Part shown: one piece after another, positions 41,001 through 49,453 of the stretch
How the letters are laid out: the number at the start of each line of letters is the position of its first letter
How positions within the stretch are numbered: the stretch's first letter is position 1
DNA from: Branchiostoma floridae
Lineage: Eukaryota > Chordata > Leptocardii > Amphioxiformes > Branchiostomatidae
Reading direction: 5' to 3'
Assembly (NCBI RefSeq): GCF_000003815.2
Contig: NC_049980.1
Location: 11,400,192-11,464,191 of the forward strand
Length of the DNA stretch: 64,000 nucleotides
Position numbers and translations under genes: made by a program
The notes under the pieces: model-generated
The model's database searches: none
The model's input: the letters and a program-made list of their open reading frames with translations, nothing else
What the model was told of the DNA's origin: nothing

Positions 41001-42114
41001 GTTGGTTTTATTTGGCCGTTATGGTATTTAAAGGACCAGGTGTCTATATGACACCATAGATACCTCGGGGTGGGTCATGAACCCATAATTCATTATCTAA
41101 TAAAAATACTCCCACCTTCTCATCATGGGTGATGTTCACATTTTGTATGCAGTCTTCTGAGCCATTGAGAGCTGGTTGCTGGGTGTGGTTGACCATGGCA
41201 ACCAAGGCAATGGTGAGGTTGACCCTCATGGTGTACGCGTTCAGGAAGCCCAGAGTGGACATGATAGCCAGGCCATACCGACAAGACGTCCAGATTGGTA
41301 CTAAGGACACAGTGCAGATTAATTTACACCTGAACAAAAATGAACATTTTTCAAGGCCTCTGGCATTTGTATTAATCAAAATAAGCATGAGCATGCGCAG
41401 CGACAGGAACTCTGGGTATTATATGTAAAGGCCCCTGACTTATAAACAGTATTAGTTTCCACCATGATTATATCTTCCAGACATGTTTCATTTTATGTCT
41501 CTGGGGCCTTTACCTTTGACATACCCATTTTGCTGCACACTGGCGTATTAAGAATGATGAACGAGCTTATAGCACTTGACAAAACTTATTGACAGGAATC
41601 ACATACCTTCAAATACACTATCAAAGCAATACGAACATGTCCTGCAATAAGGACGTCAGTAAATCATTAACAGGAACTACTATGAAATTAGGGCAATTTT
41701 CTTTATAATCTTAGTACATAATATTTCTTGAAAGAATTTTGAATTTTCCACGTCAATGCACTGTGAATGTAACGTTGCGCCATTTGAGTTTGTCATTCTA
41801 TCTAGATCTTTATGGTTATTTCGCAACAACTATTGACAGTTTGAATGCAAAGATACTCTTACAGCCCTCCCCCCCCCCCCCCCCGACACACACACCGGTC
41901 AGCCATATTTAGAAAAAGTTGCAAATCTGCTTGCGCTTACTCAATTAAACCATTGCATTTGACAATACAAAATGCCTTAAAACGTCATATCAATGGATTG
42001 CGAGCGGTCAAGGGCAATTTTTGCCACTTTTGTGATTTGTTCTGCAGGCAAACCTTTTTCTGGAGAGCGTCTTGTCTTTTCCTTGTCCAGTAAAGGTTCA
42101 TTTTCGTCCGCCAT
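32070..42114 (-). CDS. sialin-like SLC17 family anion transporter, 12 exons, complete
   Basis: A major-facilitator membrane carrier of the SLC17 family, which moves organic anions (sialic acid, glutamate, phosphate) driven by proton or voltage gradients in lysosomes or vesicles. Exons, in order: 42054-42114, 41116-41300, 40382-40481, 39596-39729, 39035-39122, 38763-38849, 37989-38125, 37338-37487, 36774-36906, 35923-36073, 32802-32895, 32070-32282. All junctions are GT..AG and all phases match, giving 1533 bases and 510 residues, a normal length. Seen: dileucine signal ENEPLL (residues 4-9); CRYGLA then [14 protein letters not shown] in TM1; sequons at Asn58, Asn66 and Asn76 in the first luminal loop; GRFGGK; the signature [30 protein letters not shown] (His168); [10 protein letters not shown]; and a Lys/Asp/Gln-rich cytoplasmic tail. 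PAMHAMW and the dileucine signal point to sialin (SLC17A5) rather than vesicular glutamate transporters. The exact substrate cannot be read from the sequence. Confidence 0.95.
32517..32779. mobile_element. MITE, CCCTGTCACACA family, copy in SLC17 intron
   Basis: Carries CTCCTGACAAAGTTGG, then the TGGGTTGGGAGTAGCTTGG block, and at the right ACCATGGTCCGGAGAGGG followed by CGTGACAGAC, colinear with the copy at 4114-4408. Its right end stops about 22 bp inside the intron after the donor of the exon at 32802-32895. Confidence 0.65.
33465..33655 (+). mobile_element. probable SINE fragment
   Basis: Contains GGGGGTTCGACCCCAGGG, a good RNA polymerase III B box (33477-33486), then GACGTAAAGCCGTTGACCCC and GTATGAGGGAGCTTCAGGCA, and ends near CTTGAATAAAG. 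The A-box head is not clear, so this is probably a 5'-truncated tRNA-derived SINE in the large intron between exons 10 and 11 of the SLC17 gene. Confidence 0.5.
37590..37745. repeat. probable dispersed repeat in SLC17 intron
   Basis: A GC-richer block ending TGGGGGTTCTTTAACGTGCC, with a CATCATCATC run at its start. The style resembles dispersed repeats I know from invertebrate deuterostome genomes, but no second copy lies in this window, so the call rests on general resemblance. Confidence 0.3.
37769..37895. mobile_element. small MITE (127 bp), AGATTACGATC family
   Basis: Perfect 10-bp terminal inverted repeats TGTCACAGTA and TACTGTGACA. The interior contains three copies of the palindrome GTCCTAGGAC and two inverted CAATCGGC-type blocks. 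Its AAGATTACGATCCAGG start relates it to 29756-30067. It lies in the SLC17 intron between exons 7 and 8. Confidence 0.75.
38510..38710. repeat. degenerate AT-rich tandem repeat in intron
   Basis: Loose repeats of about 40 bp built on CTTGAGA..TTTGAAAG and CTTCAAGATGCTTT, lying in the SLC17 intron between exons 6 and 7. Diverged, non-coding. Confidence 0.5.
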
Positions 42115-42289
42115 ACTGTTTGACAGCTGATTGTGGTCACGTGGGCAAACAAAAGCACATGCATTTGGGCAAAGTCCACCTGTTGATGTTCTACAAGCAG
42201 ATGTGTGATTTCAGCTCAAACACTGTTAGTATATAATATCGGGTGTATTTTGCAGCCAGTAGGTACCCAAAGTGTGTGCGGTAATGAGG

Positions 42290-42510
42290 CTGTTTAACGT
42301 GGTCGAGGCACCTCCTCGAGCACGGGACCCCCGTTTAACGTCCCTCCCGGAAGACGATTTCGTGGAATTTAGCTTCGTGAGGCTACAGCAATCCGGACGT
42401 CCTTGGTTGGGGGACTCCCATCCAAGTACTGTCCGGACCGCGCGTTGCTTATATAATAACTTCCGAGATCGAGGGATCGGGTATACCAACGCGCCACGCG
42501 GGCGTAGCTT
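42290..42510 (-). mobile_element. 5S rRNA-headed SINE
   Basis: Read on the minus strand, 42510 to about 42383 is clearly derived from 5S rRNA: GATCTCGGAAGTTA, then AAGCAAC, AGTACTTGGATGGGAG (the 5S internal promoter C box) and TTGCTGTAG at the end of the head, in the right order and spacing. A 6-7 base insert (TTATAT) interrupts the head after GAAGTTA. The tail (GTCTTCCGGGAGGGACGTTA..GAGGTGCCTCG) is shared with the tRNA-headed SINEs at 4538 and 43394. It is therefore a retroposon of the SINE3 (5S-derived) kind, not a functional 5S gene, and lies 0.2-0.4 kb upstream of the SLC17 start. Confidence 0.85.
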
Positions 42511-42542
42511 AGTCATCAGCAGTTGACCCTTAAACTGCCAAA

Positions 42543-42603
42543 CCCGGATATATATCCGGCACACATATACATGTCCTGTGTGCCGCACCCGGATATATCC
42601 GGG
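42543..42603. repeat. nested palindrome
   Basis: CCCGGATATATATCCGG is itself palindromic and is mirrored by CCCGGATATATCCGGG across a CACACATAT..GTGTG spacer. It can form a cruciform. Confidence 0.7.
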
Positions 42604-42770
42604 ATAGAAATTTCCCCGAAGTAGCAACTTTAATTTGCGCGCGCGTAGCGTACGAACCCCGGAAGTTAGGGACTTCGGCCTTGTTCGGGGGGTTCTTTTT
42701 GGAGGTCAGCAGCCAACCCTGGCACTGATAGCATTTTATAGTGCTGAAACTCTGGCAGATGCCGTGACTT

Positions 42771-43010
42771 TCACTGCACTGCACTTGCGTCAAGCTTGCG
42801 TCACTGCAGGGTTCAAAAGATACTCAACGAATTTCAGAGATAAAGAACGAATTTTCTTACTTTTTGTGTATTTTGACGTCTTTAAGTCATACTTTTACGT
42901 ATTACGCAATAGTTAAGTTGTAAAACATCGGAGAAAATAACAAAACAGTGACACAGTGAACGAACCCCGCAGTGACACAAGCTTGACGCAAGTGCAGTGA
43001 GAGTGCAACT
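42771..43010. mobile_element. MITE with 40-bp inverted ends
   Basis: CTGCACTTGCGTCAAGCTTG followed by CGTCACTGCAGGGTTC on the left is mirrored at 42961-43010 (GAACCCCGCAGTGACACAAG, then CTTGACGCAAGTGCAG). The enclosed 150 bp is AT-rich and non-coding. It abuts the next MITE. Confidence 0.75.
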
Positions 43011-43018
43011 TTACGACG

Positions 43019-43170
43019 AAGCCCCTGTCACACAGTTGAAAGCTAGCGACGACGTCCCGACATTCTGCAGACAATAGTAATCGCGAGCAAGGTTGTGTGT
43101 GGTTGGGAGTTTGTTGACGAATTAACCTACTGATCTTGAAAGTCGTCTGCGTCAGTTTAGGTTGGCTGAA
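43019..43170. mobile_element. MITE, CCCTGTCACACA family, partial copy
   Basis: Starts AAGCCCCTGTCACACAGTTG, the best-preserved end of the family, followed by GGTTGGGAGTTTG. The right end was not identified, so the end coordinate is approximate. Confidence 0.5.
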
Positions 43171-43393
43171 TTTTCAGCAACAACAGTTGCAATACCCCTA
43201 GCGTCCTATCCGCTTCATTATTCATACCCAATTACATTGTTATGAGTAGACAAAAAAATCCGACTCCGGCAAACTTTTCTTGCCCCTGGAGTAACGTTAA
43301 ATCCGTTGATCACAATAACGATACTGTGTGTTACTCGTTCTTTAGTTTATCATCCTTGTATAGCATGGTGACACGTATAAATGGCAGGAAGTT

Positions 43394-43604
43394 GTTTCAG
43401 TAGCAGGGTATATTTAGGGAGGGGTTTCTAGCCCTTCCCCTTTGACGTACTCGAGGTACTACCAGGAACACGGACCCCCATTTTACGCCCCTTCCGAAAA
43501 ACGGGTGCAGCCCTAACAGAGATCTCCCAGGGACTTCCAACTATCAACTATTGATTGAGCCCAGGAGCTTACCTATGAGGCCAATTAAACTACAGGGACA
43601 TCCC
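43394..43604 (-). mobile_element. tRNA-headed SINE, copy 2
   Basis: Colinear with the copy at 4538-4769 from GGGATGTCCCTGTAG at the head (minus strand) to ACCCTGCTACTGAAAC at the tail. The A-box region is more diverged than in copy 1. Confidence 0.8.
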
Positions 43605-44744
43605 TATACAGTAGAATTAATGTAATTATAGTCTCTTAATTACGTTATCTTCAACCTTACACAAGTGTGTGGAGTGCCAATCGTGAGTGACGTATTACCC
43701 TAGAATTCACAAACTTTTGGGAGCGGTTTAACTCCTTCTCTCGGCCAACTCCCTTGCCGGGATCCCCGGCATAGAGAACTTTATAACTAGCCCATGTTGA
43801 AAATCCCGAATCAGCGCTCCCAAAATAAACACCACCGCTCTGAATGTCTGTAATGGAGACTAGCATTACCCCACTCAGGTGAAGTACTTGTCATAAAAAA
43901 ATCCTATAGGACGGACTGAGACTCAATTTAGTACATTTAGGCCATCACTGGCAAGCTAATCAACAAATAAACAGATTAATTAGTACTTGGATTATAAAGG
44001 TAATGTTGTATGGCGTATTGAGAAGATTAGGATCCTCCCATGACATACAAGACTTGCTTTTGAAATAAGCAGTAACATTTTAAAGGGTATTTTTAGTAGC
44101 TGTAAGGAACGTGCGTCAGCATACATGTCAGATTTGACATACAACCCGCTGTTCTGTCGCTTATGGTGTTGACATATCATGGCCGTTACGTGACAGAACC
44201 ACTCCTAACTTGACTTTTGTCCGATGCATGAGATGGTCTGCCAAACGTCTTATATCAATATACCTACAGACGTGCTGTCACACCTTAAAACGTATTAGTC
44301 AGCGTACAAGGGGTCCCTTGGTTCTATTTGTTTACAAAATATGTCACTTTTGATCATTGTTTATTTGCTGACAGAAAAGATTAACTTTCATAACGACTAA
44401 ATTAATACACAGAGCTGCCTTTCTCTGTGTGATATTTTTTATACGGAATATGGCAAGCCTATACATGACGTTGGCAAGAAATGTCCAACAAACATTGCAT
44501 TCAGAACTACAGGTGAGGCGAAAAATAAACAGCACCACCTATTTGCCTGCTACTTCAGAATCGACTTCCCCTTGCGTACCGTCATAAAGAATGTGGAATG
44601 TCGGCGACGCCCTTGGTACTTTGTGTACTTTGAAAGGTGTAGCCAGTGTAGAAGTGACGTCTGGCTTTGGGTGCAACTACTGAACACTCACAGAGCGAGA
44701 GAGGCCCTTCGTAATACTAGTGCTGTTATCATTTGCTGTGTAAA

Positions 44745-47700
44745 ATGGCATCGTTAAGTCTGGCGAAATTGTTGACTGTGGTCTTTCTATGGGGATTAGT
44801 CAGCGGTTCAACAACATTAACACCGACTGGCAGTACAGGTACGTAGTTGCTTTGTTTTCACTTCTAACTTCGGGTGAAACTAGCGAACACCCGCAGAGCG
44901 AGATAGGCCCTTTCTCATAGTGCTGTTATCATTTGCTGTATGAAATGGCAACGTTACGTCTAGCGAAGTTGTTGATGGTGGTCTTTCTGCCGGGACTAGT
45001 ATGCGGTACAACAACCTTAACACCGAGCGGCAGTACAGGTACATAATTTACTTTCCTTCACGCCATGGATAGAGGAAGTGAAACCTGTATAGAATCCGGA
45101 GCCTTCTGTATATGTTCCAGCGTCTTATTCTGCCAGTGTTGAGAATGTGCAGTACGTTGCACTGATGTTTTAAACCAAAAGTTGTTTTAAAGTTGCGCTA
45201 GCTATAGCTGTCCGTTAGTGGGTACAAATCTATCAATATTTTCAGTACACGAACATGTTTACTTAGTAAACAGGGGATCGGATTCGCGAAAAAACACGAG
45301 TCACCTTTGGAAGAACCTGAAAACCAACGTCCACCGGCAAAACTGAAAAAAAAGCGGAATTTTCACCATGTAAAGCATGATATTAATTCGATCTATGAAG
45401 ATCAACCCGAAACAGAGAAACATGCAACGATACATTCCTAATAATCATCTAATAATGATTGTAAAGTGCCTCTGGACTTCACGACTGCACAGCGCTGGTC
45501 TGGCTAAAGCCTGTCTGTTGAGACCTGTCGTCTATAGCGGCAGTTCGGTCCCTCGAGTGGTCGTTTTGACAGGTTTGTAGGCAGAATTTGCAAGCGCTGA
45601 AACCGCACTGCAACACAAACATCGTAACTGTAGAATGTAGAGGGGTACGTCATGTGTCAGGAATGGCAACGTTGGGACACTTTTGTCCAAGGCACGATAT
45701 ACATAATATACTATGACGTCTGGTAACGCAAACGGATGTTGTCTACTATGCTAGTACTGTCATTGAAACTGGTAAATATCATTCTAACTTCAGGTGTAAT
45801 GACAACATCTGTGGGTGAAATGACGACAGCAGTAGGTGGCACAACGACAGCAACCGGTAGCGCAACGACAGCAGCAGGTGAAATGACGACAGCAGCAGGT
45901 GGCGCAACGACAGCAGCAGGTGGAATGACGACAGCAGCAGGTGGCGCAACGACAGCAGCAGGTGGAATGACGACAGTAGTAGGTGGCACAACGACAGCAA
46001 CAGGTGGCGCAACGACAACAGAGGGTGGAATGACGACAGCAGCAGGTGGCGCAACGACAGCAGCAGGTGGCGTAACGACAGCAGCAGGTGGCACAACGAC
46101 AGCAGCAGGTGGCGCAACGATAACAGCAGGTGGCGCAACGACAGCTGCAGGTGGCGCAACGACAGCAGCAGGTGGAATGACGACAGTAGTAGGTGGCACA
46201 ACGACAGCAACAGGTGGCGCAACGACAACAGAGGGTGGAATGACGACAGCAGCAGGTGGCGCAACGACAGCAGCAGGTGGCGTAACGACAGCAGCAGGTG
46301 GCACAACGACAGCAGCAGGTGGCGCAACGATAACAGCAGGTGGCGCAACGACAGCTGCAGGTGGCGCAACGACAGCAGCAGGTGACACAACGACAGCAGC
46401 AGGTGGCGCAACGACAGCAACAGGTGGCGCGACGACAACAGAGGGTGGACTGACGACAGCAGCAGGTGGCGCAACGACAGCAACAGGTGGCGCAACGACA
46501 ACAGAGGGTGGACTGACGACAGCAGCAGGTGGACTGACGACAGCAGCAGGTGGCGCAACGACAGCAGCAGGTGGCGCAACGACAGCAGCAGGTGGCACAA
46601 CGACAGCAGCAGGTGGCGCAACGATAACAGCAGGTGGCGCAACGACAGCTGCAGGCGACGCAACGACAGCAGCAGGGGGCGCAACGACAGCAGCAGGCGA
46701 CGCAACGACAGCAGCAGGTAGCGCAACGACAGCAGCAGTGGGCGCAACGACAGCAGCAGGTGGAATGACAACTCAGCCAGGTACATTTTAGAGCACGAGA
46801 AAACTGGCTACGATTATGAACATTATAAGTAAATAGTAAATATCTTAGGTATGAATATCTATAGATAGGCGTACAAAATTTGCGGAAAAAATATCTGTCA
46901 AACACACATTACCATTACATCCGAGCTAGCAAGCCAATGGCTCCAGCAAGGGAATCAGTTACATAGCTCTTCCAAATAGGTTTTGCTAGAATTCATATCG
47001 TCCAGTGTATGCACAGAAGAGTTCAATATACAACAGCAACTGATGCTGCTACTTACTTAGCCATACATGTGTTAAAACATTTCAACAGAGTCTACCACAG
47101 ACCAAGAGGGCGTAAGCAGCTCTCCCCAGGTCGATGAGCAGACGATCATCATCATCGCGGTTGTGGTGGCGGCCTCCGTACTTGTACTGGTGCTCGCGGT
47201 GACCGGGATAATTGTGTACATGCGCCGACATAACAAGTAAGTAAGACAACGTAGATAGCTCTATATTAGCATGGGTTTCAGCCTGTGAAAGTGAACTGAC
47301 GGAACATCTCTGGCTGTGGTGAAAATATTTGGATTGAATATTTTTCCGGACTTCATGTGAGCCTGTGCTTCAAAGCAGTCATTTATTGACCCTTTAATAA
47401 ACGTTACATGAAGAGAACTTTATTGCACGATAATTGTACACGGTACAATATATGGCAACAACTTTTGCACAAAGTACAAAATAAAGGTATAGAATAACGC
47501 TTAACATCTTAGTTAACATAGCAATAAGAACTAACATCATTTTGATATAGTATTACAAAAGAGTGGGCTAATCATTAGTATCAGTATTCCTTCTAAAGTC
47601 TGGTCTCTGATAGTTTGATCTCTGATAGTAAGATCCGACTGTGACAGAATGTTGGACATAATTTTCATAAAAACCCTTAATGAATTCAAAGTTACTTTTT

Positions 47701-47841
47701 TATAAATTATATGTGCATCCTTATACATTCATATTTCTGTTCCTGTTTGTATGTAACCCATAAACACTTTTATTGATACATAATCATTTTTTCAGGAGCG
47801 CCACCTTGTCATCTTCAAACGTTGAGTTGGCCCAGCGGTGA
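44745..47841 (+). CDS. mucin-like type I membrane protein, gene A
   Basis: Exons 44745-44838, 45794-46780, 47089-47236 and 47796-47841 join in phase (1, 1, 2) to give 424 residues. Residues 1-21 are a signal peptide (LAKLLTVVFLWGLVSG). Exon 2 encodes about 46 tandem heptads of the type TTAAGGA, rich in Thr for O-glycosylation and without N-glycosylation sequons. Exon 3 encodes a short Ser/Gln stalk and a transmembrane helix (about residues 380-404, IIIIAVVVAASVLVLVLAVT) followed by MRRHNK. Exon 4 adds the 14-residue tail SATLSSSNVELAQR. It is a bottlebrush-like cell-surface glycoprotein by architecture; no enzymatic or binding domain is visible. A second, equally usable first exon lies at 44945-45038. 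I cannot match it to a named gene. Confidence 0.85.
44945..45038 (+). CDS. alternative (duplicated) signal-peptide exon of gene A
   Basis: Exactly 200 bp downstream of the first copy, 94 bp long like it, and ending in the same CAGTACAG/GTAC donor at phase 1. It encodes a signal peptide with about three quarters identity (LAKLLMVVFLPGLVCG) and the same TTLTP(T/S)GSTG stalk start. The duplication includes about 75 bp upstream of the ATG (shared GTGCTGTTATCATTTGCTGT), so each copy may have its own start of transcription. It splices in frame to the repeat exon at 45794. Confidence 0.75.
45794..46780 (+). repeat. 21-bp coding minisatellite (gene A exon 2)
   Basis: About 47 units of GCAACGACAGCAGCAGGTGG-type sequence (21 bp, seven codons). 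A ten-unit, 210-bp higher-order block starting at 45961 is repeated almost identically from 46171, and parts recur again after 46390. Because the unit is divisible by three and lacks stops on either strand, long antisense frames also appear; they are by-products. Confidence 0.95.
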
Positions 47842-49453
47842 AAGTAGATTAGCAGCAGCCGGCATCTAATTTTAGCCCGACAGTTGGAAACGTTTATAGT
47901 CTGTACAATCAAATTTATGCACATATAAATGACAATACTTTCCTCAAAATGTTGTCCAAGGCCAGCTTAGAAAACTGACCAATTCTAACTAGAACTACAT
48001 CTATTTGTGATAAAGTTCTAAAGAGATACCAGTGTTTAGCTTTTAGGACTCAAACTAGAACTATTTATTATTCTTTTGTACCTTATCTAAGTGAGTACTG
48101 TAAATGCATCTATAAAATGTTTTGGGCATTGGTGATTTTGAAATGCTTCAAATTTGGGCGAATTTTTCTTACTTCAAGTTTTTTTTTGCATGGAGATTGT
48201 TATCATCATAAAAGATGACAAAAGATTAAAAGACAGCCGTCTTAAACTTTTCATTGTATCTTTATGAAAAGACAGACAATTGTTTTCTTTGGTATACACG
48301 TGTAAGTCATAGAAGCATAAAACCAAATATCTAATCAAATGAGAAGGAGAATATTACCCAGGTATAGGTCAGTAACATTTAAAAAAAAAGCGTTGCTGCG
48401 CTTGATAAAGGCACTTGCCGCATGCGAACAAATTGTCTGTGGCAGTATCTTAGCATACATAAACTAAGAGGTATTTCTTCTGCATCAAGATTGTAAAAGA
48501 CGTCGACAGGCGATCTGATGATAGATATAACCCGGGTTATATAATGATTGCATTATCTGTAAATTCTCTGTTGACGTCGGCCTACATGGATGTTATAATT
48601 CTACTTGGCATCCTTAAGTTTGCATTTACATGTACACAATTCGCTAGGTTCATACTCACTGTTTTCAATTTAAAGAATGATCTCAGATAATGGGAGAAAA
48701 CTATGTCTTGTTCCAGAAACACCAGCACAATTTGTGGTTCAGGGTAGTTAGTAACTATAGCAATGGCATGTAGATTCGTATCTATAAATAAAGTACACAT
48801 AATCATGCCTAACTCTTGCAAGGCCATATTTCCTGTGAGCAAATACTCGATTAGTAGTCCAAGATGTTTTCTTCAAATCAATATGAGTTCGAGTAATAAT
48901 TTATACACTATTAGAATTGGTTATTGCACAAATTAAGACAGCTATTCTCGTAAGATGACTAAGTCTGATACACTCTTCGCACTCTAACAAACATGCACAT
49001 TTCCATCCTCAACATTCATATTTATATGAAAAAAATGCAGCGTTAAATGTTTCGGTAAATATGCAGAATCGTAAGCACCAGGGTAGTACGTTACTCGTTA
49101 GTGTACAGAATACAATATAATAAAGACTTTTTTCTATATCCACGGAAAGTAACAATGGCGTTATGCCTTCAATTTATATTCTACAACCGGTTAACCGTCC
49201 ATGCTTAGAGACTCAATCACAACCAATTATTTTGATTCATCAGTCCTTAAATTAAGGTGATCTGCCGCACGCACGTATACGAAGGCCCTTAGCAACGCTT
49301 AATATAATGATGTCCACAATTTGGTTGCTATGGCGATGGACGTAAGCCATCATGAAAGCACGTTGGTTGCTAATGAAATTCAATATAAATGCCTGTGGCA
49401 TTTTGGAGATCTGAAAAGGTTTTACAGAAGTAATTGGGAACCAAGCAGTAAGG
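47842..49453. other. intergenic DNA between genes A and B
   Basis: Presumed 3' untranslated region of gene A followed by spacer; candidate polyadenylation signals AATAAA occur near 48786 and 49122. No further exon recognised. Confidence 0.4.

Noticed and set aside
42383-42510. Functional 5S rRNA gene
   Set aside because: The 5S-like part has an internal insert and many substitutions and continues into a SINE tail instead of a poly-T terminator.
45711-46905. Long antisense open frames (295-371 codons) opposite gene A
   Set aside because: They are forced by a stop-free 21-bp repeat divisible by three; low-complexity Cys/Arg, Leu/Ser or Val/Pro translations, with no splice signals or start context of their own.
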